From NCBI RefSeq assembly GCF_009741275.1, contig NZ_WOWS01000003.1:248001-312000 (forward strand): a DNA stretch of 64,000 bases, read 5' to 3'. Below the pieces are notes generated by a model. The model had not been told where the DNA came from. It was given only the letters and a program-made list of their open reading frames with translations, and did no database searches. Each line of letters begins with the position of its first letter. Position 1 is the stretch's first letter. This document shows positions 52,599 to 60,955 of this stretch, piece after piece. The stretch comes from Winogradskyella endarachnes (GTDB taxonomy: Bacteria > Bacteroidota > Bacteroidia > Flavobacteriales > Flavobacteriaceae). A program made the position numbers and the translations under genes.

Positions 52599-54659
52599 TT
52601 ATCTCGTAAAAACAGCCTTCTTTAAAAATTGCCATTTAAAGCGTAAGCCTATTTCTGTGAAGGTGAAACCGGCAGCTGTTGCAGAGGCAATATTACTTCG
52701 AGTTCCGTAAATATTTAATATGCTTCGTTCTGAGAATCTGTACCCAAAAGCACCTTGTATTCTGTAGGCCGTAATTTTGGGGTCATCTTCTATATATTGG
52801 TAACCAAATGCTCCAGTTAAATTGTAAAACCATTCTTTGGGTTTCGCAGCGGCTTCATCTTTAATTAGATTGACAAATACTTCGTAAGCATTAAATTTTT
52901 CTGGACTAAAATATATGGTTGGTAATTGGTCTTTAAAGGTAATGTGTTGATAGTTAAAACCAACTTTAACTGATGGCTTTGCTAACAGGTTATAATAAAG
53001 CGATGTAAATAATAAATTTCTAGAATTTCCATCGTTTTGTGAGGTGTACATTAATTGTGTAAACCAACCCAAATTAAAGTTTGTGCCTAAATTGTAATTA
53101 GCGTAATAGTTATTTTGTACTATTTCTCGGTCTAATAAATCGGCATTAAAACTTTCAATTTGTCTTTTATAACCCACATCTAAAGATTGTAGTTTAAATG
53201 ATTTAATACTAAAGGAAAGGTCAGTTAATAATTGTGTGTAATCATCTGTTTCAGCCTTTGCAGAGGTTAAACCAGCTGTTCCTTTGAAGGTTATACTTGG
53301 TATAAGTTTATAAGATAAACCCAATGACAAATCATTTGAGGTTGCACTATTATTCGTTGTTGAGTTATTAGTTGTACGGTAATTATAGCTTCCTAATAAA
53401 GAGAATTTAAGTGATAGCGGAAAAATAACGTTGTTACTAAACGAAAAGGCATTATTATCACCATTATCAAACGTATAGGCAGCTTTAGACTCTAAAGTAG
53501 GTGCGAAACTGTTATCTAATTGATTTATAAAGTTAGTTGCATCTTTTTGTTCTTTGTAAAACTTTAACGTGTTTTCTGCAGATGCATAAGCATTTTCTGT
53601 GTATCCCAACGCTTTTAAAACGTTTGCTTTTCCTAGGTTACCATCAAAAGAGGTACTGTCGTTTACTAATATTTGGTTGTAATCGTCTAAACTATCTTTA
53701 AAATTACTTTTATAAATATTTAGGGTAGCACGCAAGGATAAGACCCAATTTTGGTTTGGGTATTCTATAATTAAATTATCAATTAAAGTGGCGGCTTCAT
53801 TAAATTTTTTGTTCCAAATTAGTGCTTGTATATAACGTTCTGTAGTTTGCTGTACTATAGATTTATCTGTTTTATCACTTAGACTTTGGTACGCTTCAGT
53901 ACTAATACCTAATGCTTTTTTTTCTTTACTATTTAAATGTTCTACTAAAGCTAAACCATTTTGAGCAATAATTTTGTGGTCTGGTTGTTCAGCTAAAGTA
54001 TTGTAAGTTTCTTTTGCTTTATCTAATTGATTCCAAATTAAATATAAGTTTGCTAAATTTAATAACGTGTCTTTATCGTTTTCAAATAGTACTAGGTTTT
54101 TCTTTAAGAGTTCTTCGGCTTTTTCGTAGTTCTGCACTTGTTGGTTTTGGTATGCATAGCCTAAATAGATGTATTTTTTTGATGTTAAAGCATTTGGGTT
54201 TCCTGGAGAAACTTCTAATGCTGTATTAACAACGTTAAGGGCATTTTCATATTCTTTTAGGTTAGAAAGTGTATTGGCAAAACCTAATTGTGCCGCAAAA
54301 CTATTTGGGTCTTCAGCAACTAAACTATTATAGTAAACTTTAGCATCTGTAAAATTGTTATTCCATAATAAAGATTCTCCGTAATTTAGTTTTACTTCAA
54401 AATCATTTGGATAGTCTGCCAATAATTCTGTAAATAAATTATAAGCTTCTTTAGCTTTTCCGTTTAAACCAATAGCACGCCCGTAACATAGACGTGCTGT
54501 TTTATTTTCTGGGTAATCCTTTAATATGGTACTAAAAAAGGTTTCAGCTTCTGCATATTTTCCGGTTTCTAAATAGGTAAAACCTTCTTTCATATCTTGA
54601 GCGAAAATCCACTGTACTATAAATAACGCGATTAAAAATATTAACTTTTTAAGAGACAT
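52599..54659 (-). CDS. TPR protein with YaiO-type outer-membrane barrel
   Basis: A 686-residue exported protein (signal MSLKKLIFLIALFIVQWIFAQ given in part). The first ~380 residues hold about ten TPR units (for example YENALNVVNTALEVSPGN near residue 138). The last ~280 form a beta-barrel domain resembling YaiO, with repeated amphipathic strands (LGLSYKLIPSITFKGTAG, RSILNIYG). TPR plus barrel is the layout of polysaccharide secretins such as PgaA/PelB, so it may export or scaffold a surface polymer. The gene is convergent with the redoxins and precedes the receiver-GT2 fusion divergently from the flippase operon. Confidence 0.8.
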   Translation of the reverse strand: MSLKKLIFLIALFIVQWIFAQDMKEGFTYLETGKYAEAETFFSTILKDYPENKTARLCYGRAIGLNGKAKEAYNLFTELLADYPNDFEVKLNYGESLLWNNNFTDAKVYYNSLVAEDPNSFAAQLGFANTLSNLKEYENALNVVNTALEVSPGNPNALTSKKYIYLGYAYQNQQVQNYEKAEELLKKNLVLFENDKDTLLNLANLYLIWNQLDKAKETYNTLAEQPDHKIIAQNGLALVEHLNSKEKKALGISTEAYQSLSDKTDKSIVQQTTERYIQALIWNKKFNEAATLIDNLIIEYPNQNWVLSLRATLNIYKSNFKDSLDDYNQILVNDSTSFDGNLGKANVLKALGYTENAYASAENTLKFYKEQKDATNFINQLDNSFAPTLESKAAYTFDNGDNNAFSFSNNVIFPLSLKFSLLGSYNYRTTNNSTTNNSATSNDLSLGLSYKLIPSITFKGTAGLTSAKAETDDYTQLLTDLSFSIKSFKLQSLDVGYKRQIESFNADLLDREIVQNNYYANYNLGTNFNLGWFTQLMYTSQNDGNSRNLLFTSLYYNLLAKPSVKVGFNYQHITFKDQLPTIYFSPEKFNAYEVFVNLIKDEAAAKPKEWFYNLTGAFGYQYIEDDPKITAYRIQGAFGYRFSERSILNIYGTRSNIASATAAGFTFTEIGLRFKWQFLKKAVFTR

Positions 54660-54794
54660 AATGTGTTTAATTAATTACAAGTGCAAGTTAGCCAATAGGT
54701 TTAAATCATTAATCTGCAGTAAATGGTTACTGGACTATAGAAACTTTCATTTGGTAATTTATAAAAAGTTTTATACTTCTAATTCTGAATTATT

Positions 54795-55934
54795 TTATCT
54801 GTAATGGATGGCAATTTGTCCTAATTGACCAACAATTTTAACGGAATCTTTCATAGATAATTTAGAACCATCTGCATGAATCCATCTCTTAAGTGGTTGT
54901 TCACAGATATAAGAAATTGCTTTTTGCTTTCCGTAATGCTTTCGCATTCTAATGAAGATTTCTACATCAAAAATCCATCGGGTTATAAATTTATCTTTAA
55001 AAACAAGATTTGCGATGTCCTTATCCATAATTTTTGCACCACATTGTGTGTCATTAAATGGCATACCTAATATAGTGCGTATAATAAGGTTTATGGTTTT
55101 ACTAATAATTGCACGTGCAGATTCTTTGGTAATGTCGGCACCCATTCTACTCATTCTAGAGCCACTAACAATTTTAAAATCTGAATTTTCAATGGTTTTT
55201 ACCAAATCATCAAAATCTCTAAAATCTGTAGATAAATCGGCATCTAAATAACCTATGTAATCTAATTGAGACTGCTGTGCTAAATGTAATACACCTTGTC
55301 TTACAGCTTCGGCTTTACCACCATTTTTTTCACAGTCATAGACCATTATATTATTTTCTCGTCCTTGTCTTAAGGAGTTTAAAACTTCTAATGTTTTATC
55401 CGTACTTCCGTCGTTTACAAAACATAATAGGTAACCTAAGTTACTATCAATAAACTTTAAAAATTTTTTGCTAGAAAGCCTATCTTCTTCATTGTAACAA
55501 GGAATTACAACGCCTACACAACGCTCTTGGAGCATTTGTTCTTTAGTTATTTTGTTTTGTGTTTTATTGGTTTTTATACCAAATATTCTATTTATTCTTA
55601 CAGTAACCTCATTTAGGGAAACTGGTTTTTTCATATAGTCATCAATTCCTAAATCAAATCCGTCAATGACTGTGTCCTCGTGAGTATTACCAGAGAGTAC
55701 TAAAATTTTAGTATCTGATTTTTTTTCATTTCTAATTTTTTTTACAACTTCTAATCCAGACATGCCATCCATATTAATATCTACAATTACGATATCTGGT
55801 TGAAAGGTGTCAAAAAGTTCTAACCCTTCTTCGCCAGATTGTGCGCATTGGATATTAAAGCCTAAATCGCTAAAGTGTTTTTCTAATGACAGCAATATTA
55901 ATTGCTGATCATCTATGGCAAGTATTTTAATCAT
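54795..55934 (-). CDS. Receiver-GT2 glycosyltransferase fusion
   Basis: A 379-residue protein that joins an intact phosphoreceiver domain (residues 1-118, acidic pair IDDQ, phospho-acceptor Asp52 in VIVDINMDG, Lys in YMKKPV) to a GT2 enzyme (about 138-379). The enzyme has GVVIPCYNEEDRL, the metal-binding GYLDADLSTD, and RWIFDVEIFIRMR, close to the polyprenyl-phosphate hexosyltransferase (dolichyl-phosphate glucosyltransferase) group. Both halves look functional, so phosphorylation may switch the transferase. It is encoded alone on the minus strand with its own -7 box CAAATGTA (complement) at 55999-56006. Confidence 0.88.
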   Translation of the reverse strand: MIKILAIDDQQLILLSLEKHFSDLGFNIQCAQSGEEGLELFDTFQPDIVIVDINMDGMSGLEVVKKIRNEKKSDTKILVLSGNTHEDTVIDGFDLGIDDYMKKPVSLNEVTVRINRIFGIKTNKTQNKITKEQMLQERCVGVVIPCYNEEDRLSSKKFLKFIDSNLGYLLCFVNDGSTDKTLEVLNSLRQGRENNIMVYDCEKNGGKAEAVRQGVLHLAQQSQLDYIGYLDADLSTDFRDFDDLVKTIENSDFKIVSGSRMSRMGADITKESARAIISKTINLIIRTILGMPFNDTQCGAKIMDKDIANLVFKDKFITRWIFDVEIFIRMRKHYGKQKAISYICEQPLKRWIHADGSKLSMKDSVKIVGQLGQIAIHYR

Positions 55935-56145
55935 CTTAGTAGGTGTTTTTGGGGTGATTTTTTTGGTAATTGTGATTTAATGTATTGATTTATAGAGACA
56001 AATGTAATATAAATTTGAAAGAATTATACTAAAAATTTGATTTTTTTATCGATTAAGTGTTATATTTGCCTGATTAAATGTAATAAATGTAGTCCTGCGA
56101 TAAATTAAGTTTAGCAGATGAGTACGTATTTTTACTACTAGTTTT

Positions 56146-56235
56146 AACATGTCGATATTGTTATATCATTCGTCTATAGCAATGTTCTATTGAACGAAAT
56201 TTTTTCTCCCTCCACTGTTTCAAATTCGATATTTG
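56146..56235 (+). promoter_or_regulatory. LytTR-type promoter, site E
   Basis: First half AACATGTCGATA at 56146 and second CATTCGTCTATAG at 56167, 21 bp apart (GTCGATA/GTCTATA align exactly). A near -7 box GATATTTG at 56228-56235 lies 61 bp after the second half. It serves the flippase operon. Confidence 0.7.
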
Positions 56236-56268
56236 TATTAAAATAAGTAACAATTTTAAAAATAAGCC

Positions 56269-57525
56269 ATGCAAATTTTAGCAATTTTAAAATCTAAAAA
56301 AATTACACCAGAACAACTTTTTATGTTGAGTGTTTTGGCAGTTAATGGAGGGAATTATTTATATAATTTAATTCTAGGAAGAGTTTTAGGGCCAGCTCAA
56401 TTTGCAGATGCGGCTGTTTTAATCACTTTTTTATTAGTTCTGAGCTTTGCGGCCATGACTTTTCAATTGGTTACGGCAAAATTTTCGGTGCTTTTTGAAA
56501 ATGACATTTTTGATAGCTTCGTTTCTAAAATTTATAAAAATTCACTTTTAGTAGGTGGTATAATGGGAATCCTTATAATAGCATTTGCTAGTCAGTTACA
56601 AAGTTTATTTAATACTTCGTCTTCTAACATGTTTGTAGTATTTGGCTTTGGTGTACCGCTTTATTTTATAATGAGTGTAAATCGTGGTGTGTTTCAAGGT
56701 AAGAAAGCATTTAAGTCCTTATCTATTACATATCAAAGTGAAATGTTGAGTCGTTTATTTATTACATTAGGACTTATATTACTATTTAATATTCAATCTT
56801 CAGTAGTTATTTCAGTTGGCATATTGGCTTCATTTGTATTTGGTTTATTTCCATTTAAATTTCCTAAGCTTATTTCTAAAAAAGCATTGGTATTAAGTGA
56901 AACACATTCTAAAGAAATAAAAACCTTCTTTATTATAACCGCATTTTATGAGTTAACCCAAATTATAATTAACAATAGTGATATTCTTTTGGTGAAGCAT
57001 TATTTTGAACCTTACGACGCTGGTTTATATGCCTCTTTAGCATTAATTGGTAGAATTGTCTACTTTATTGCATGGATGTTTGTAATGTTATTATTACCAA
57101 CTGTAGTACAATTAAAAAAAGACGGTAAGGAAACAGCACCTACACTTTTTAAATATGTTGGTTATATAGCAGCAATATCTATATCTATTATTATAGGTTG
57201 CCTATTGTTTCCTGAAACTATTATTACCTTATTATTTGGAGATAGCTATATCGCTATGGCACCATTATTATGGCAGTATGCAATTGCAACGTCTATGTTT
57301 GCTATTTCAAATATTTTCGCTTATTACTATTTATCATTAGATAAATATATTCCTGTCGTTATTTCTGGTGTCTTTGGTATGCTTCAAATGGGATTGGTGG
57401 TATTCTATCATGATAATTTAGAACAAGTTGTACACATGCAAATCATAGCTATGCTATTGTTATTAGTCATTCAGTTAGCATTTTTTAAATACGATCAAAT
57501 ACAATCTAAAAAAGACAGTGTCTAA
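56269..57525 (+). CDS. Polysaccharide flippase-like membrane protein (MOP family)
   Basis: A 418-residue protein with about 12 transmembrane helices, in the style of Wzx/MOP polysaccharide exporters: a GNYLYNLILGRVLGPAQFADA-like N-terminal region (in two blocks), a glycine-rich central helix and AYYYLSLDKYIPV near residue 345. Such proteins flip lipid-linked sugars or assembled glycans across the inner membrane. It starts the operon with the GT4 gene 70 bp downstream and has a LytTR-type promoter. Confidence 0.82.
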   Translation: MQILAILKSKKITPEQLFMLSVLAVNGGNYLYNLILGRVLGPAQFADAAVLITFLLVLSFAAMTFQLVTAKFSVLFENDIFDSFVSKIYKNSLLVGGIMGILIIAFASQLQSLFNTSSSNMFVVFGFGVPLYFIMSVNRGVFQGKKAFKSLSITYQSEMLSRLFITLGLILLFNIQSSVVISVGILASFVFGLFPFKFPKLISKKALVLSETHSKEIKTFFIITAFYELTQIIINNSDILLVKHYFEPYDAGLYASLALIGRIVYFIAWMFVMLLLPTVVQLKKDGKETAPTLFKYVGYIAAISISIIIGCLLFPETIITLLFGDSYIAMAPLLWQYAIATSMFAISNIFAYYYLSLDKYIPVVISGVFGMLQMGLVVFYHDNLEQVVHMQIIAMLLLLVIQLAFFKYDQIQSKKDSV

Positions 57526-57594
57526 GGTTAGCTTTTTTAAAATTTATACTCATTTATATTTTAACATAATCAATAACATAATACAAATCAAATC

Positions 57595-58800
57595 ATGAAA
57601 TTAGCAATCGTAACAGCATATCCACCAAGCAAGGTGACCTTAAATGAATATGCGTATCATTTGGTAAAACAATTTAGAAAAAACAAAAAAGTAACCGAGT
57701 TAATTCTGTTAACAGACAAAACTGAAGGTGCTAAGGATATTGAATTTACTGAAGCAGGTTGTAAAATAATAATAAAAGAATGTTGGTCTTTTAATAGTTA
57801 TAAAAATATACTATCAGTTACAAAAGCAATTAACCAAACAAAGCCAGACTCTGTATTGTTTAATTTACAATTCATGAAATTTGGCGATAAGAAAATCGCA
57901 GCGGCTTTAGGCTTAATGTTACCAATGGTTTGTAAAATGAAGAAAATTCCAAATATTGTATTGTTACATAATATTTTAGAGGAAGTAGATTTAGGAAGTG
58001 CCGGTTTTACTTCAAATAAATTAATGCAAAGCATCTACGGGTTTATAGGTACAACATTAACAAAATTAATTTTAAAAGCAGATACCGTTGCTGTAACCAT
58101 GCAGAAATATGTAACTATTTTAGAGAATAAATATGGTGCTACTAATGTAAAACTAATTCCTCATGGTACTTTTGAGATACCAGCAGAACCAGATTATAAA
58201 TTACCAGAAGGACCTTTACAAGTTATGACCTTTGGAAAATTTGGAACTTACAAAAAAGTAGAAGGTATGATTGAAGCAGTAGAACTTGTAAGAGCATCTA
58301 CAGGTTTAGATTTAGAAGTAGTTATTGCAGGTACAGATAACCCAAATGTACCAGGTTATTTAGCTAAAGTTGAACAAGATTATAAACATGTACCAAACGT
58401 GCGATTTACGGGTTATGTTGAAGAATACGAAGTTCCAATTTTATTTAACGAAAGTGCAGTAGTAGTATTTCCTTATACATCTACAACTGGAAGCTCTGGA
58501 GTACTGCATCAAGCTGGTAGTTACGGTAAAGCCGTTGTTATGCCAGATTTAGGAGATTTAGCTTTATTAGTAAAAGATGAAGGCTACAGAGGCGAATTTT
58601 TTGAGCCTACAAGCGTAGAAAGTTTAGCCAAAGCTATTGAAGCTATAGTTACTAATGAAGCTTATAGATTAGAATTAGCAAAAACAAATTATAAAGCAGC
58701 AACAGCACATCCTATGTCGCAAATAGCTGAATTATATTTAGCAACATTCAATTCTATAATAGAAAAGAAATCTACAAGTATTGCTACAGCTTCTGCTTAA
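57595..58800 (+). CDS. GT4-type glycosyltransferase (copy 1)
   Basis: A 401-residue GT-B enzyme. The N-terminal Rossmann fold opens MKLAIVTAYPPSKVTLNEYA, NILEEVDLGSAGFTSN lies near residue 122, and the C-terminal nucleotide-sugar domain has MTFGKFGTYKKVEGMIEA, ELVVIAGTDN-type strand and TGSSGVLHQAGSYG in place of the usual E-x7-E loop. It is almost colinear with the paralogue at 59167, differing at scattered positions over the whole length. It is in the operon with the flippase. Substrate unknown. Confidence 0.86.
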   Translation: MKLAIVTAYPPSKVTLNEYAYHLVKQFRKNKKVTELILLTDKTEGAKDIEFTEAGCKIIIKECWSFNSYKNILSVTKAINQTKPDSVLFNLQFMKFGDKKIAAALGLMLPMVCKMKKIPNIVLLHNILEEVDLGSAGFTSNKLMQSIYGFIGTTLTKLILKADTVAVTMQKYVTILENKYGATNVKLIPHGTFEIPAEPDYKLPEGPLQVMTFGKFGTYKKVEGMIEAVELVRASTGLDLEVVIAGTDNPNVPGYLAKVEQDYKHVPNVRFTGYVEEYEVPILFNESAVVVFPYTSTTGSSGVLHQAGSYGKAVVMPDLGDLALLVKDEGYRGEFFEPTSVESLAKAIEAIVTNEAYRLELAKTNYKAATAHPMSQIAELYLATFNSIIEKKSTSIATASA

Positions 58801-58872
58801 TAATAAACATAATTAACTAAGCATATTAGTTTAGTCGCTTAAGGCTATCACTCAATGTGGTAGTTTTATATA

Positions 58873-58927
58873 AAATCCAATAATTTAATTGCGGTCTGTA
58901 AACTGCATTAGGTTATTGGATTTTTTT
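58873..58927 (+). terminator. Terminator with nested hairpin
   Basis: AAATCCAATAA (58873-58883) pairs with TTATTGGATTT (58913-58923), with an inner 6-bp stem TGCGGT/ACTGCA, then T-run. It ends the flippase/GT operon and separates it from the second GT gene. Confidence 0.75.
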
Positions 58928-59051
58928 GCCATTTATTTTAGCTACAATCTCTTTTAGGATGCGACTTCTCAAATACAATATGATTGAATTTTTACGCGAT
59001 TTTTAGATTAGGTTTCTTGTTGAAATTCAGTTTGTTACTTATTGCTCTAAA

Positions 59052-59140
59052 ATTAAATCGACACTTTCTGTCCATTCGTCTACAGTAAAAGTTGACTTAA
59101 CGAAATTTCTAAAATTCAGCCATTTAAAGGCTCAAATTTG
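59052..59140 (+). promoter_or_regulatory. LytTR-type promoter, site F
   Basis: First half (weak) at 59052 with TCGACA aligned to second-half TCTACA, 21 bp away; second half CATTCGTCTACAG at 59073. A near -7 box CAAATTTG at 59133-59140 lies 60 bp after the second half. It serves the duplicated glycosyltransferase gene. Confidence 0.65.
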
Positions 59141-59166
59141 TAGTGTAATTAATTAAATCTAAGAGT

Positions 59167-60372
59167 ATGAAACTAGCAATTGTAACAGCTTACCCTCCAA
59201 GTAAAGTCACTTTAAATGAATATGCTTATCACTTAGTTAAACAGTTAAGACAAAAGGATGATGTAACAGAACTTGTGTTATTAACGGATAGAACTGAGGC
59301 AGAAAAAGATATAGATTTTAAGGAGTTTGGTTGTAAAGTAACTGTAAAAGAATGTTGGTCTTTTAACAGCTATAAAAATTTGTTTTCTGTTACTAAAGCA
59401 ATCAAACATGTAAAGCCAGATGGTGTATTGTTTAACTTACAATTTATGAAGTTTGGAGATAAAAAAATTCCGGCAGCTTTAGGATTAATGTTACCATTGG
59501 TATGTAAGTTAAACAACATTCCTACCATTGTCTTATTACATAATATTTTAGAAGAAGTAGATTTAGCTAGTGCAGGTTTTACGTCTAATACATTGATGCA
59601 AAAGATTTATGGGTTTATAGGTACATCATTAACCAAATTAATTTTGCAAGCAGATACAGTTGCCGTAACCATGCAGAAATATGTTGATATTTTAGAATAT
59701 AAGTACTTATCGCCAAATGTAGAATTAATTCCGCATGGCACCTTTGAAATACCTAAAGAACCAGACTATACACTTCCAGCAGGACCATTAAAAATTATGA
59801 CCTTTGGAAAGTTTGGTACGTACAAAAAAGTAGAAAGTATGATTGAAGCTGTTGAGTTGGTAAGAGAACGAACTAATCTAGAATTAGAAGTTGTTATAGC
59901 TGGTACAGATAATCCAAATGTTCCTGGCTATTTAGCAAAAGTAAAAGAAGATTATAAACACGTGCCTAATGTAAGATTTACAGGTTATGTTGAAGAGCAT
60001 GAGGTTCCAAAACTTTTTAACGAAAGTGCAGTAGTCGTGTTTCCATATACATCTACAACCGGAAGCTCAGGTGTTTTGCACCAAGCAGGTAGTTACGGAA
60101 AAGCTGTAGTAATGCCAGATTTAGGAGATTTAGCACTATTAGTAAAAGATGAAGGTTATAAAGGCGAGTTTTTTGAACCAACTAATGTAGAAAGTTTAGC
60201 ATTTGCCATTGAAGCAATAGTTACTAATGAAGCTTATAGGTTACACCTTTCTAGGTCTAATTATATAGCAGCAACAGCACATCCAATGTCTAAAATTGCA
60301 GATATGTATGTAGAGCAATTTCAAGAGATTATAGATAGAAAAACAAACCATAAAGCCTTGTATTCAGCGTAA
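59167..60372 (+). CDS. GT4-type glycosyltransferase (copy 2)
   Basis: A 401-residue paralogue of 57595-58800, same length and colinear, with the same key segments (MTFGKFGTYKKVESMIEA, TGSSGVLHQAGSYG). Differences lie mostly in the N-terminal acceptor half, suggesting altered acceptor choice. It has its own LytTR-type promoter, so the duplication copied or regained the regulatory site. The gene ends 10 bp before three structured tandem repeats. Confidence 0.86.
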   Translation: MKLAIVTAYPPSKVTLNEYAYHLVKQLRQKDDVTELVLLTDRTEAEKDIDFKEFGCKVTVKECWSFNSYKNLFSVTKAIKHVKPDGVLFNLQFMKFGDKKIPAALGLMLPLVCKLNNIPTIVLLHNILEEVDLASAGFTSNTLMQKIYGFIGTSLTKLILQADTVAVTMQKYVDILEYKYLSPNVELIPHGTFEIPKEPDYTLPAGPLKIMTFGKFGTYKKVESMIEAVELVRERTNLELEVVIAGTDNPNVPGYLAKVKEDYKHVPNVRFTGYVEEHEVPKLFNESAVVVFPYTSTTGSSGVLHQAGSYGKAVVMPDLGDLALLVKDEGYKGEFFEPTNVESLAFAIEAIVTNEAYRLHLSRSNYIAATAHPMSKIADMYVEQFQEIIDRKTNHKALYSA

Positions 60373-60382
60373 TAAAAGAATA

Positions 60383-60825
60383 TAATTAGAATCCCCTAAT
60401 TTCTAATTAAAAAGGATACAGAACCGAAGAATCTTTTGCAGATTGGGTTGGATTAAGTAAAGATTCTTCAACTGTATTCTAAAGAAAATAAATTAAATAA
60501 TAGCACATAAATAAACTCTTTTTGCCCCAAATAAAAAGAACACCTACAACTAATTAGAATCCCCTAATTTCTAATTAAAAAAGGATACAGAACCGAAGAA
60601 TCTTTTGCAGATTGGGTTGGATTAAGTAAAGATTCTTCAACTGTATTCTAAACTAAAATACAATTAATAATTGTACGTAAATAAACTCTTTTTGCCCCAA
60701 ATAAAAAGAATACCTACAACTAATTAGAATCCCCTAATTTCTAATTAAAAATGAATGCAGAACTGAAGAATCTTTTAGAAGGTTTGATTAGATTAAGTAA
60801 AGGTTCTTCAACTGCGTTCTATTAA
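60383..60825. repeat. Three tandem ~168-bp structured repeats with compensatory changes
   Basis: Copies start at 60383, 60551 and 60721. Each begins with a short hairpin (AATTAGAA/TTTCTAATT) and then a long stem: GGATACAG (60414) and GAAGAATCTTT (60426) pair with AAAGATTCTTC (60459) and CTGTATTC (60472). The third copy carries GAATGCAG/CTGCGTTC: an A-U pair became G-C, and wobble pairs moved, so pairing is kept. A further hairpin CTTTTT/AAAAAG lies between copies. No ORF. It fills the gap between convergent genes. Confidence 0.8.
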
Positions 60826-60955
60826 ATTGTAATTAACGATAAGACTATTTGAAACATCATATTCTTTAATTGAAAGTTTAGAGACAAACCTAAAATTTTA
60901 GCATAAAAGCGATAAAAAGAATTACTGAGATTTTTATTTGAAGCTGAAACTAAAA

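Noticed and set aside
54660..54790. LytTR-type site before the TPR/YaiO gene
   Set aside because: CCATTT-like half-sites exist on the minus strand, but their spacing (about 28 bp) and lack of a -7 box at the 60-61 bp distance do not match the other sites.
55999..56067. LytTR-type site for the receiver-GT2 gene
   Set aside because: A -7 box is present on the minus strand but no half-site pair lies 60-61 bp upstream.
60383..60825. CRISPR array
   Set aside because: Repeats are ~168 bp with nearly identical whole units and no unique spacers; no cas genes nearby.
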